From Cyathus striatus (lineage: Eukaryota; Basidiomycota; Agaricomycetes; Agaricales; Nidulariaceae), in NCBI GenBank assembly GCA_025738555.1, contig JAOVFP010000001.1:5332001-5396000 (forward strand): a stretch of 64,000 bases of DNA, in the 5' to 3' direction. Below the pieces are notes generated by a model, which searched no databases, was not told the origin of the DNA, and saw nothing but the letters and a program-made list of their open reading frames with translations. Positions 1 to 11,782 of the stretch are shown here, in pieces (within the stretch, counting starts at the first letter, position 1; every line of letters begins with the position of its first letter). The position numbers and the translations under genes were made by a program.

Positions 1-1888
1 ATTTTCTTGCCGTCAACGCAAAAAATAATGCTAGGTCGAATAGTAAACAATATATTTATCTGGTACAATACGACACGCACCGCCAGAGCATACAGCTGGT
101 GTCCTTATAATAAACTGTAAGGATAAGACTTCTGACAAATAGAATAACCATCACATACCCACAAATAAGCTGGAGCCTATACAAACGAGAATAATCAATA
201 TGTGACCAGCACACCGAAATATCAGGTAATGGAACTGCTGTTTCAATCATAGTAATAGCTTGAAAAATCCCAGAGACTAATTGAAGCTGGTTTATGATGG
301 TTTAGCTATACGACCTATTAAATATGGTAATTGCATACCCCGAACAAGACTGATATTTGGATAAATTTGCATAAGTAACGAATCGAGGTAAAGTTAGATT
401 ACAGCATACTGGTCTGAAGTATTACGAGGAGCCATATTACTAATTGATATTTCAGCTAGGAAACAGTGGTTATGATTCTTGCAGAAGAACTTGCCTAATT
501 TCGTATGACCATACAAGGCACTTGTTCGTATCGAAAAGATGATATTTGTGGCGACAGACACAGGAAGGATACCTCCACTTCAAAGAGTGAATACATATCA
601 TCGGATGTCGATGTGTGAACTGTTAATTAGTGATACAACCAGAGTAGTAGTAAGGACGCACAATTGAGTGAACCAGAATAAAAATTTGCAGTTCCTATAA
701 GTTTTATTTTGAGCATCACACCTAGAATAGCTTGAGTCTTACAACTGTGAAAATATGTATATATCAGCACATAACCTCTAGATGTATTAATAGTAGCCTC
801 AGGCTTACTCGTTCTAGGCCATAAGGGGCTTGGAAATTCGGTTATGCAGACATAAGCTAGGATCTGAGAGTGAACTTACAGGCTAATTGAATGCTGCAAT
901 TTAATAAGCCACGATTCCATTTTAAAATCAAAAGAAAACATACGAAAGGAAGAAAAAGGGATAGTATCGGCATGCGAGATAAAGGACCTTCGGGGCTGAA
1001 CATGGCAATCTATGAATTCCACATCAAATGGTACCAAATCTTCTAACCAAAAGAAATTTACTACATACACCCATACTAGCTTGATTTCCTCATAAAGATT
1101 CAAGCTAACATCGTAGAGCAAAAACGTTACGGTGGATACTAAAATATACTGTTAGCGTCACGAGCCAAGCTTTGTGCAGTTAATCTCCACCTACTGCATG
1201 AGGAACTCATACCCTGAACAATTTGGATATAAGGCAATTCTGTTTGAGTGGTAGTACTCGCATTTGAAGTCATGCCAATTATCTATAAAAGAGAGATGAG
1301 ACGATAGTGGTCGAAATGTGTTAGGTAGCCTTAAGTATATGTTGGATTCCATAATTCCATCCGTTGACCTACACTGACAGGAATCTATGTTAAAATATCG
1401 TGCCTCGAACATTTGGCCAAACCTTGGTGGGGTGCCTTCAAAATTAATTATGTTTTATTCAGACCGACATGTAGTACCAATTGGCTACCGTTTTCCCGCA
1501 CATCACAGGCCTAAAGTACGACTTGAACACGACGGGGACGGGAGGAGGCTGGAGTCGGTGGGAATATCAAGAAAATAACCATCTTTTCTTAATGATGACA
1601 ATGAAGTTGCATTCCTTTTTCTTTGAAGACTATCGAATACGGGATTTCGTCGCCGCCCCCTACGCTGCGCAAAGAAAGATCTATGTCTGTGTTACGAATA
1701 TTTTAAGCTTTGGAATGAAGGGCACTTAAACTGAAAAAATGAATTGATCGTACCCGCAATTGCAGCCGCCAGCCACGCGAACAGTGAGATTACTTCCTAA
1801 TTGTTGGTACAGTTCTCCCTGCGGTGCCGAAGGCACCCGGCCACGCATGGCTCGTGAATTTCATCATCGGTTACTAAAATTGATATAT
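1..1888. other. region without a recognisable gene
   Basis: AT-rich sequence with only short open frames. A minus-strand frame at 56-250 is hydrophobic and could be a remnant of a membrane-protein exon. Two minus-strand frames at 876-1412 lie close together, but I recognise no domain in them. No tRNA, no long repeat and no convincing exon chain was seen. Confidence 0.4.
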
Positions 1889-1992
1889 GGCGAGATGGCC
1901 GAGCGGTCTAAGGCGCCAGACTAAGGATCAGGACAGCAGCTGTCCATTAAATCTGGTCTTTCGGGGCGTGGGTTCGAATCCCACTCTCGTCA
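1889..1992 (+). tRNA. tRNA-Leu(AAG) with intron
   Basis: The acceptor stem GGCGAGA (1889-1895) pairs with TCTCGTC (1985-1991), followed by discriminator A. The D-arm/A box reads TGGCCGAGCGGTCTAAGGCG, typical of a class II leucine tRNA. The anticodon stem CCAGA/TCTGG holds loop CTAAGG-A with anticodon AAG. An intron of about 24 nt sits after position 37. The T arm carries a perfect B box, GGTTCGAATCC. Confidence 0.95.
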
Positions 1993-2609
1993 TTGTTTTC
2001 TCTACTCTTTCCAAAGTTTGCAAGTCTGTTTTGGAGGACCTATGTATGAACTATGAATTATGTTCTATGAATTTTATAAACTGGTCCATAGTTCTAGACT
2101 TCAAAGCTTCAAGTTTATCCAAACCCCATATCAGCAATAAGTGGAATGAACAGATCACGAAGTATTAATAGTAGTTCGGCGGAGGATGCATACATGTTTC
2201 GTCAACTCTTCTAATGTCTAACTTATCGATCTCTACCAGTTAATACATGTGTCAAATTTGGCCGTACCCACAGCACGATATGAAACAGCAATTGCGACCA
2301 TAAAGGCTTGTGATAAAATCTCATCCTAGTGTAAAACCGGTGACTGTGTAGTCTGAATCGCGGACCCATCCCAGTGCACACGTTGTTCGCATCCCAGGTC
2401 AGAACATGGCCCATAGCCCAACCTACTCAGTTACCCCTCCTGTGGCTGGTGCGTGTCATGAACTTAAATTCTCAAAAGTACATGTAGTACATGATTACTC
2501 CTACATAAGCACAAAAAAATATTGTACAAACAGGTCCATAGTCTTACGTCAAGAACAGGCAAGATGAACAGGGCAAACATACAATGCGGATGAGAGAAGT
2601 ATGAAAATG
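1993..2609. other. intergenic, no feature seen
   Basis: Lies between the tRNA-Leu and the 3' end of the MYND gene on the opposite strand. Only short, unconvincing open frames are present. Confidence 0.4.
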
Positions 2610-3749
2610 TTAGTGGTTTGGCAAAGGATACATATTTTTCATCAAAATCTTGAACTTATCTGACAGTTTCGTCACACTTCCTACATGGTCAAAAATCTTC
2701 CCCTGTATGCATGCCTGGTGAAGCTCGACAGGGTCACTACGACCTCTAGCAGAGAAGTACACTTTATAAACCGCTTTCAACTCCTTCATTTCAACATCGT
2801 CTTTGCAATTTATGAATCCATAGTCTACTATTATGGACATCGCAGGCTCCATAGAACCTTCAGCAGCAACAACGAATCGCTTGAGATCCTATACGAAATA
2901 ATGGCCGAACGAGTTGCTTAGAAATTGCTCTAGATGTTGATTGCCTTTTACTAATGCAGTTTGATCAGTGTTCGAGAGTCGCTGGTAAAGGGTTCCGTTC
3001 ACATAGATGGCACAGAACTCGTCGAAAGTGCATTCCTTTAGTAGCTGCATATAACATACTTCGAGTGCCGATTCATCCATTAAATCACAACATGTACAAA
3101 ACCCAAAATCAAGCCATTGAGTTTCTGATGGCAGCGGAGGAAACTCTGAAAGAATGGATATGCATAGAAGAAAACACGTCTGTCGTTCACGAGACCACTT
3201 ACCAATAGCATTTTTGACTTCCTTGACAGAGGTTATTGTTTCACCACCCACAGCGTACTCCCAAGCGTTGCGGAACATGTAGAGCTGCGGGTCTCCAATG
3301 GGAGGTGAGATTGAATCATCCAGTATCCATTGGTTCTCCAAGAACCAAGCGTAGAAGTCGTAGTATCCTGTTCGGTTCTCCTCATAGGCAGCTTTGATTT
3401 CGGAAACCAACCTCCCTTCAATTCTCCATTTATGTAGAGACTTGGAAGGGATTTCCATGTCACGTATGAGTCCCATATACAAGCCTAAGAGATTGCTCCT
3501 GTCGTTTGAGGTACATGCTCTCGTGAATCCATAGTCTATAAGGGTTTGGTGGTCATTTGGAAATATATCAATATACGCAGCACGAGCGAGGTGATGAGCA
3601 GTATTGATAGCACAGCGCGGGTTGCAGTCAAATATATGAATGTCCCAGCCTGCTATCTGACAACGGGGTCCACAGTACCAGACCTTGGAGCATCCTGAGC
3701 AGCACTTCGTTGCTGGTGCGAGGCAGAGTCCACATTTATGCTCTGGCAT
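2610..3749 (-). CDS. MYND zinc-finger protein, interrupted by one in-frame stop
   Basis: Reading from ATG at 3749, the N-terminus has a MYND-type zinc finger: CGLC, then CCSGC, YCGPRCQ and a final W-x-x-H-x-x-x-C ending about residue 40. MYND fingers are protein-interaction modules; the rest matches the general look of Agaricomycete MYND proteins with an uncharacterised C-terminal domain. A 57-nt intron (3146-3202, GTAAG...TTCAG) has no stop and is a multiple of three, so the raw frame reads through it; splicing joins KNAI to EFPPLP. At 2889-2891 a TAG stops the frame, yet the same frame continues for 93 codons with sequence that looks like the family C-terminus (VDYGFINC, PVELHQACIQG, MYPLPN), ending at 2610. 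Either the gene is a recent pseudogene allele, the stop is read through, or the product ends at 2889. The start at 3749 is preferred because the finger begins three residues later; an upstream ATG at 3788 is also in frame. Confidence 0.7.
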
Positions 3750-4502
3750 AGTTAAAACTAGAGTTGTCCATGGAGTCAAACAGATCAAGTGGATAACTTA
3801 CTCACACTCACTGGATAACGAAGTGAGAAGATAGTTCAGGCTATTGGAAGTCGACGCGCTGACGAATGGTTGGGAAGCTGTAGAACTTCTGGCAGAAGGC
3901 TGTTTGTTCCGTTCGAAGCTTATACACAAGGATACACAAAGTATAATAATAACCCAGCTTAAGCTTAAGTCATGTGCTGGATAACTTTGGATTTTCTGTG
4001 TTAACTTCTATACTTATGTGACTAGGTACGTATCATTCAGCTAACGTATGTAAGCGGATCCACCAGTATCCGATATGTCCAGGCTACCCGGTTTTATCTT
4101 CTCCAGTTATGCCACTTTATTCACAGAGCAGCCTCAAACTACGTTATCTTCATGATGAAATGGCTTAGTCTTGGATAATGAACTTTTGTCGCTCTTGGAT
4201 GGACTTCTATACTCACACTGCGAAAGACGGTTGCCATATCTCCGACTCTTGTTCCAGATCTAGCAGTTTCTCCATCGGAGGATTATCATGGTACTTGAGA
4301 TGAATTATTGCCGATGACTATTCTTCTGCCGACGGTACGGGAAGGCTTGAACATTGTATGTGTGCCCCACGTTATGTATACAGTGGTGGAGTAAACGAGA
4401 AGTACAAAAGCATGATGGGGCATCACGAGGCTTTTCATCATAGCAAAGCTACTAAACGCATCCTCTTGCATTCTCATTCTTCACTCGAGCTTCACAATAA
4501 CT
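3750..4502. promoter_or_regulatory. divergent intergenic region
   Basis: Separates the minus-strand MYND gene from the plus-strand monooxygenase, so it should contain both promoters. No clear TATA box or other motif could be assigned. Confidence 0.3.
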
Positions 4503-6231
4503 ATGGCTGTTGGTCTTACTCCTCAATCGTTCGTTAACAACTCTCGCCCTCTTCGCATCGCTATAATGTAGGCTTCTTTGCAACAAAAAAATCTTTTATA
4601 TTTATCAATTTTTATAGTGGTGCCAGCTGGAATTGGTGGACTTGCTCTGGCAGTTGCCCTCACACGGATGATAACTCAAGAACACATTCAAATTGAGATA
4701 TATGAACAGGCCCACGAAGTTAAAGAAGCCGGAGCAGGTATCGTCGTGTGGCCACGAACCTGGGCCATAATGGAACATCTCGGTGTCGATGAGGCCCTTG
4801 CACGACATCTAGGCTATACTCCAACTAACGAAACAAGTAAGTCAAAGACAAGTTTCTATGCAACATTCATAAGTCTAATTCCTGACGTAGATCTGATCTG
4901 GACAGTTAAGAAAGCTGATCAAACGAAAAGTAAATTGATATTCGAATTTTATCATCCAGGTTAGAAAATCCTCTTTGTCATGATTATCGAAATAAAATCT
5001 GATGCATAATTTGAAGGTGGCGTGAACTATTTCCACAGGGCTGTTGTGCAAGAAACTTTATTGCACGCTCTTCCATCCTCTGTACATGTACATCTAGCAC
5101 ACCGTCTCGCTTCATATGAGGAAATGCAGGATCAGGTGAATTTGGCCTTCGAAAACGGAGAGACTAGTACATGCGATCTCCTAGTGGGAGCGGATGGCAT
5201 AAAGTCTCATATCAGAGTCAAATTCATCACAGAACGTATTCCCCACCAACTTGGATCAATTAACCCTACCTGGGGTGGAGCCATCGCATACAGGACTCTC
5301 TTGGATCCGGAAATCATACAGAGACATTTTCCTGATCATCCAGCTCTCTCCAAGTCCATGATGGTAAGTATCGCAGTTCGCTTTGCAGTAAATATAACAT
5401 TGACACTTGCCATGTTTTGGCAGTATACTGGAGATGGAAATGTAAGCTATTCTATTTCTCATAACTCGAAAGCACGACTAATAAAGGCATAGTATGTTAT
5501 AACATACCCAATTTCCCGTGGCACTTGCAACTACGTGAACTTTGTAGCAATGGTCACCGACTATACTAAACAAGGAACTCGATACGAAGGGCCTACAACA
5601 AAACCAGTGGAAAAGGAAGAAATTGTCTCGCATTTTGAAGGCTGGTCCGAGGAAGTTACCGGTCTGTTCAAGGTTAGCTTATCTTTTTTATTATTGTGTG
5701 CATAAATGAAACCCGACCTTTGAAATTTAGTGCATGACTTGTTCCTCTCAATGGGCAATCCAGTACTTGGACGGTCTGGATAGTTTCGCCGTTGGAAGAG
5801 TTGCTCTTCTCGGTGACGCAGCTCATGCTATGACTCCCAATTTGGGTTCAGGAGCCGGACAAGCCATCGAGGTACGTAAAAGAGCTATTTAATCTGTGCG
5901 CAAGCTGACCGGCTCCTGATCGTAGGACGCATACACACTCGCATATCTACTCCGCAAATCTCTCGAAGAGACAATTCCCATCCAGCGCGTTACAGAGGTA
6001 TACACAAAAGCCCGCCAGCCACTTGCCAACCTCGTGCTTGAAAAATCGCACGAGATGGGTCGGTTGGCATGCTTCCACGAGCCTGGATACGAAAGAATTA
6101 ACGACGCGGATAATGAGAAGGTTCAAGAGGAGATGCTTGAGCGATTCCCGCAGGACTTTGTGAGCAAGTATCAGTGGTGGAAGATGCATCCCGTCAAAAA
6201 GGAGGTTGAGAAAGCTTTGGCTATGTTGTAA
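4503..6231 (+). CDS. FAD-dependent aromatic-ring monooxygenase (salicylate hydroxylase-like), 5' frameshift
   Basis: Group A flavin monooxygenase of about 420 residues, expected to hydroxylate an aromatic substrate with NAD(P)H. The chain of exons reads: N-terminus from ATG 4503 (ends LRIAI), Rossmann region (GIGGLALAVAL), EQAHEVKEAGAGI, the central DLLVGADGIKS motif (DG fingerprint), and the FAD-binding GDAAHAMTPNLGSGAGQAIED near the C-terminus. Introns of about 50-60 nt with GT-AG ends sit near 4566, 4833, 4961, 5361, 5442, 5672 and 5873. The last exon ends in KALAML-stop. Odd point: after exon 1 (phase 2 at 4565) neither available acceptor (after 4617 or 4626) puts the GxGxxG motif in frame. 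The bases give Ile-Gly-Ala, then four surplus nucleotides, then Gly-Ile-Gly-Gly. This looks like a 4-nt insertion, so the gene may be a pseudogene. The family assignment is firm; the substrate is unknown. Confidence 0.75.
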
Positions 6232-6375
6232 ATACCTCTGTATTAAACAATGCTTACCGTAATTCTTGTAGTCCCCACTTTTATGTTCATTTAATTTCTG
6301 TGCTTAGCTATTTCTTAGTTACGAGTTTTCTTTTGTTGGGCTACGCATGAAAAATAAACATATTCAAAGAACATA

Positions 6376-6441
6376 TGATGAGAGTGGGATTCGAACCCAC
6401 GCCTCGAAAGACCAGAGATTTTAAGAAACTTGTCGTTCCTT

Positions 6442-6472
<31 letters not shown>

Positions 6473-6479
6473 TCTCACC
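6376..6479 (-). tRNA. tRNA-Leu(TAG) with intron
   Basis: On the minus strand the acceptor GGTGAGA pairs with TCTCATC. The A box is TGGCCGAGTGGTCTAAGGCG, and the anticodon stem CCAGA/TCTGG encloses a TTTAGG loop with anticodon TAG. The intron is about 24 nt. The B box is GGTTCGAATCC. It lies 3' of the monooxygenase on the opposite strand. Confidence 0.93.
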
Positions 6480-6721
6480 ATATGATGAGTCATCGATATA
6501 TGTCCGAATGAACTCTGGACATTGAAAGCGGACGAAAGGCTTTCAAATTACCATTTCACCCCAAAGCTCTTCGACATCTGACGTCTCGTAAATGTTTACA
6601 GGCCTAATACGCCTATTTCTGATATACATTACAGATGGAGTAAACTACAACATAAGAGATTAATAAAACTAACGAACTATTAGAGCAAATAATACCCTTT
6701 CCGAATTAATTGAGTAACTTA

Positions 6722-8176
6722 TTAAACCTGCAGCCGGAATAAATCTGCAATAACATCCTGAACACCTTCAATCCTCCCAATATCGTGTCCTCCACTATAA
6801 GATTTAAGCAAAGCAACCTGTTTGTCGTTTTCCATAAAGCGATCGAGAGTACCGAAGTCTTCAATTACAGTCCTGGAAATATGGCTTTCATCTTCGTCTG
6901 ATTCGATGGTGGCATTTGACATATAAAACTCTTGGGCATTATCAACGAAGTGACTTTGTAAAGATGCAGTGGCCTTAGAGGTATGGGTATTAACTAGTTC
7001 CTGGAATAGCATGGATGCGTGTAAGTGAGGTATATCCCAGTCGTTTTCTGGAAGTTCAAATGAGAATAATTAAAGAGACAAAAGAGATGAGGTACTGACC
7101 TGCGTGTGCGATTAAAACAGGAGATGTAATACTCTGTTCGGGAGAGTCATGTTAAAGAACGACAGTTTATACAGATAGAAAAATCTTACAGAAATTAGTG
7201 ATAAGGTATCAAAGTTGTGAACGAGCGACCACGATAAAAGTCCTATGGATTTGCCACAATCAGTGTCCCTTTCATAGGCAAACGCACAGTAACTTACGAG
7301 AAGCAAAAGGGATATAAGACAGTGGCATCAAAAGTGGCAGAAACCCAAACAGGCGATAATGGTCAATCAGCTTCCTCACAGACGAAAATGGCTTCGCAGC
7401 ATTAATATCCATATCTATCAACATCAGAGTGAAATTCACATACCGACATGAGAACGAGTCCGCGCGGCTTAACATGTTCACGATTCAGCTCCGACGTCAA
7501 CACTCCAGCAATTGCCGTTCCCAGACTATGTCCCACGATCAAAACATCCTCCGAACGCGCTCCGTTTTCAATCAGATAGTCCCAAGCCGCCCTCGCGTCC
7601 ATAGATACTCCATCAACAGATGGTGTTCCCTCGCTGTCACCGAATCCCCTGTAATCCACAGCAAACACGTTTGAATCCAGGCGCGCAGTGAGGGCTGTGT
7701 AGACGTTTATCCGCAGAGGTAAGGCGCGTGTTCCGGTGTTGCCATGCAGGAAGAGGATGGTAGGTCTGCGGGCGAGGGCGTTAGGTATGTCCTTTGTCAT
7801 GGTCTTCTGCGTTGATAGTGGCGTGTACAATTGGCGGTAGGACGACTCTGAGAAGACGAACCATGCTCCTAGAGTCGTATTGTCGGCACTTGAGAGCTTC
7901 AAGTTAATGGTCTTCGCAGCTATTGAATTGGACTTAATCCGGTGATGGCTTTATGGGGATTGAGGGAACTTACGAGCCAGCCCATGATCCTCTGGTCGCG
8001 CAAAGTGTGGGTTCGACAAGGAATATATATGATGAGCAAATAAGACACTTTAGACAGCCTGTAAGCATATCTTCAAATGCGACAGAGCGTGGAACGAACT
8101 ATCTTTGCACCAGGGGCGTCATGGCCACCGTAACCACCAGAACATAGGTCAAGAAGACATAGAATGCTGCTTTCAT
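6722..8176 (-). CDS. alpha/beta hydrolase, ABHD12/Bem46-like, membrane-anchored
   Basis: Serine hydrolase, in this family usually a membrane-associated acyl-lipid or lysophospholipid hydrolase. The first exon (ATG 8176) encodes a single hydrophobic segment, AFYVFLTYVLVVTVAMTPLV, a probable N-terminal anchor. The catalytic domain shows the oxyanion-region motif FLHGNTGTRA, the strand DYRGFGDSEGTP, and the nucleophile elbow GHSLG. Acid and histidine candidates are NDWDIPH and GGHDIG near the C-terminus. Exons join as VQR-Y-VLFAHHI (donor GTTCGT), GLA-AAKTINLKL, LMS-PFSSV, FAS-RLLSW, LIS-SITSPV and HA-ENDWD, all with short GT-AG introns. Total about 390 residues. All expected triad positions are present, so the gene looks intact. 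The physiological substrate cannot be read from sequence. Confidence 0.85.
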
Positions 8177-8736
8177 CGAGAACTTGTAGACGGAAGACCT
8201 GTTCTTCGCTGAAACAGCCGTCGACATATTGGTTGAGGGGTTCAGGTGAAGAGGGGGAAGCGATAGACAGCAGGACATCAGGCCATTTCATATAAAGTAT
8301 TGTGCTTTGATTTTGCTAGTTCCGATCCATTGTTGAGCATCACGGACCTTAGTTATACACTTGTAGTAAGGATAAGTAAGCAGGCCAGAAGCAGGCTGTC
8401 AACCACGCGTCATTTGCAGCTTGTTGAACAAAAAGCAAAAATAGAACGTTGATGATGATGGGCAAGTCGATCGATCTGGTCACTTGTACATGACGCGTGC
8501 CAGAGCTGCTGCTCAAAGGCTCAAAACAAATTATCAGTTAAAAAATTCTATTCTATCTAATAACAAAAACATGTAAAAGTACAAATTGACAGGTCCAAGA
8601 GATAAGAAATGGCCAACAGCCATTCGTACAGGTACAACAAATATTTTACGGAACCAAAAAGAATAAACGAAGGCAAGAACGAAAAAATATAAAGATAAGA
8701 GCAGGGAACAGTACATACTAACCACAAAGCTGCAAA
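8177..8736. other. intergenic, no feature seen
   Basis: Holds the promoter of the ABHD12-like gene and the 3' flank of the F-box gene, both on the minus strand. An open frame extends upstream to 8291, but its sequence is in a different frame from the hydrophobic anchor and was not taken as coding. Confidence 0.35.
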
Positions 8737-10783
8737 TTATGAGGGGCTGCGCCGCGACTGCGCCAACCAGTCCCCATACTCAGCATCAAAGTCAGGATCG
8801 TTGAAAGCACCACCAGGCTTAAACGCCTCATCCTCCTCCTTTTCCAACCAACCAACTTCCTCAACCTCATTCTCCAGCTCGTACTCCTCCTCCTCAGAGC
8901 GGCTAAACACCCTCACAACCAGCCCACCCTCAAGCGTCATCTGATGGATCTTCTCCTCGGGGCCGTTCAACGACGACTCATGCAAATCCAGCACCTTAAG
9001 CTTATCAGCCCCAGCCTTGTGGCGAGCACTAAGCCAATCAAGGAGGTACGGTATATCCAGCTCCATATCGCACCTTCGCACCGACATATACTTCAACTGC
9101 GGACACGGAACAGTAAGGTACTCTGCAGCAGTGACCTCACAATCGTGGAGTTTGAGAGGAACAAGGCCCTTCTCTTGCGCATGCCTATTTTTGTCAACCT
9201 GCAAAGTAACAATCTCCGTGCTGCCCCGTATCTCGCTCGATCGCCTGCTCTCGCCGATAAGGGAGAACTCCAGATTGGAGAGATGAGGCAGTGAGCTGAA
9301 GAACGTATGAAAAGCATGAGGCTCCGCTTCGACGTCTTGCAAGACGAGATGGGAAACAGAAGGGAAAATCGGTAACGTGATGGCGGTTTTAGAATATCTC
9401 CTGGCTAAAGGAGATGACCGGCTGCAGGAAGGGGGGTCGAAGGAGATATGCTCCGCGTCATCCACGTCTATGTATGGGACGAGGAACTCTGGTTTTTCTG
9501 GGACGTACTTCCCTGTGCCGAAGAATATGAGCGCGCTGGAGGCGTTGGTGCTCTCGTCGTATGCTGAGTACCATCTATCGTACCCTATAGACAGATGGGT
9601 CACATTGGGAGCTTGGAACAACGATAACAGCACTCTCAAATGCAACTCCGAGCGATAAGATAGCTTCACCCTTCGTAAAAGGGGCAAATCAACAGCAGGA
9701 AGGTCATGGCAGATGACCTTGTCCTCCGTCCCATAAGGCAGATTAAGATTCCTCGGTAGTCGAACGCATGATCCTTGAACAGACAATGATTCCAAACGCG
9801 GGCTAGCTTTGAGAATATCATGGAACGCAAACAAAGAAGGACGGACTTCACCCGCGTGTGAAGAGATAGTAAGGCTTTTCAAACCGGAACACTTCGACGC
9901 GGCTAAAATGGGAGCGAGGGACGACCATTCCGCATGGACGCCTCTGAGCTGCAAGGTCTCCAAACGAGGAAGGATATTCTCGACTTTGTTATACCCCTCC
10001 CCGTCCCCTCGCATATCCAGGAACTGACGCTTGTTCATGCGGGGGTGGCTGAACTTCTCGTCTTGGCTAGCGTAGTCATTGCACCGCACCAGCTCCAATG
10101 ATTCAAGAAGGGGGGCACCTTTCGTAAGGAGAGGCTCGTTTATAACGTTTAATGCCGTATACATTGGTTCCCAGGTGTCGGTGAGGATAGTGAGGCTACG
10201 CCATCGGTGAATTTGGGGCACGAGGAGTTTCAAAGCTGTCCTCATGTGAGCGGCGGTGAACAGCACGGGACTGCAGGGGAGTGCAAGATCTTCAGAAATA
10301 TCTCTGTTGATGCAGAATTAGAGCAAGGATCTATAGATAGAAAAAAGTAAAGACATACGGAGGATCAGTGAAATTGAACTTTTCATCCCGAGCGTCGACG
10401 TAAATGTCAAGCGGGAGTGTGCGCGACAACGCGACAAAGGAGGTAATATGGCGTACGTCGATGGGGGCACTACTAGAAAATTTCTCTCCCTTCTCCACCA
10501 CAGCACTAATATCCCCAATCATACCAGGTGTAATACAAATTTCAGTCCATAAATGAGGCGTATCCAACGCAATTTGCCTCCACCTCGAGCAAACGGTAGA
10601 CAAAGCCAGGGGAATTTTGATTCGCTGCGACAGCGTGATTTCGGCCTCCTTCTCGGGGTCGACCTGAGTAACAAACAAGAATATAATAGACAGCAACTCG
10701 GCAGGAAGCTTGTTGACGGGCGAAGAGGTCCACCATGGCTGGCACAGCGGAGACCTTGCTCGGGGAGTAGTAGATGCAGACAT
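8737..10783 (-). CDS. F-box protein with leucine-rich C-terminal region
   Basis: Two exons. Exon 1 (10783 to about 10363) has an F-box near residues 23-65: NKLPAELLSIIFLFV, then PLALSTVCSRWRQIALDTPHLW. The F-box binds Skp1 in SCF ubiquitin ligases. An intron of about 55 nt (donor GTATGT, acceptor CAACAG) joins DPP to DISEDLALPC. Exon 2 runs to 8737 and contains irregular leucine-rich stretches (LPRLETLQLRG, SGLKSLTISSH, SPRLESLSVQG, LPLLRRVKLS, LPHLSNLEFSL), the likely substrate-recognition surface. The C-terminus is acidic, with an EEEEYELENEVEEVGW-type run. Total about 665 residues, normal for Agaricomycete F-box/LRR proteins. The substrate is unknown. No damage seen. Confidence 0.85.
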
Positions 10784-11782
10784 CCTGGCAGATAAAGAAT
10801 AAGATAAAGGGTAAACGAGTCGGCAGTGGCAAAGAGGCGGTAAAGAGCGTTAAGTACCTCCCCCTTCCTTTGTCTGGTATAACAAAAGAGAGGTTCTTAT
10901 TATGACGGAGGATCAGCAGATCTCATCGGGGTCTGTAGTTTTTATTGTTCTGAGTGGCCAGAAGAAGGTTAGAAGGAAGGAAGGTTCAAGCTGGCAGAGG
11001 CTTTTTGTTTCCCAGCCACCTGGGATTATTATGGGAGCCTAGTCCTAGTGAGTCAAGGGGAAGGCGGGGCGATGAGAAAAGGTCGCAAAGCATTTCTATA
11101 CAGTAGGCTAATGTAACATCGGGGTAAGCTCATTTGGAAATGCGGTCAAACGAATGGCCACAAACGGGTCTGTTACCAGTGCAGACAAAGGATCGTCAGA
11201 AATTGGGAATTCCAAACCATCATCGCATCGGAGATCCAGTCACGTGAGTACAAAGTTTGTATATATCCGGTCAACACCGAGATAGGCCCCGCCTGCGATC
11301 CTCGTGTTCTACCAGATACCGTCGTCGAGCCAGTCGGTCCCGTGGCTGGATACCGCCTCCCGTGCACAATTGTCAAGTCGCTGTAGCAATAGACCGACAA
11401 TGGTCATTGACACTGTCGTGGTCAAAGTACAATTAACTTACCGATGTGCCCGGGTTGGCAACAAAAAGAAGTCAACAGCGGATAACGGAAATCCTTCCTT
11501 CGGAAAGAATACGCTGCAACCGTTCATTTTCTATTCCGATTGATTGTTGCGACTAATAGTAATACATGAAAAAATACATATTATAATTGATGGAAAGAGA
11601 CAGAATTTCCAATACACAACGTAATAGGGGCATGGGGTAAAAAGAGGAGATGAAACAAACCAAACACAAGAATGAACAGCGAACGTCCATTCCATTCCGA
11701 CAGTCCAGAGATGAGTAAAAAAGAGACGATGAAAATGCCCAGAGCTGAAACAGAAGGGAACCTCTCCCATATGGGCAAATCA
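10784..11782. other. intergenic, no feature seen
   Basis: About 1 kb between the F-box gene start and the 3' end of the transcription-factor gene, both on the minus strand. It should hold the F-box gene promoter. No repeat, RNA gene or exon chain recognised. Confidence 0.4.

Noticed and set aside
1887..2168. Plus-strand open frame starting at the tRNA-Leu
   Set aside because: It is the translation of the tRNA gene and its flank; the same artefact occurs at 53942-54271 over the other tRNA-Leu.
8073..8291. Longer N-terminus for the ABHD12-like gene, and a missing splice donor in its first intron
   Set aside because: The 8291 frame is not the frame of the hydrophobic anchor. The first intron has a usable GTTCGT donor that joins VQRY to VLFAHHI in frame.
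9017..9317. Overlapping plus- and minus-frame ORFs inside the F-box/LRR gene
   Set aside because: Out-of-frame shadows of the long second exon, with no independent features.
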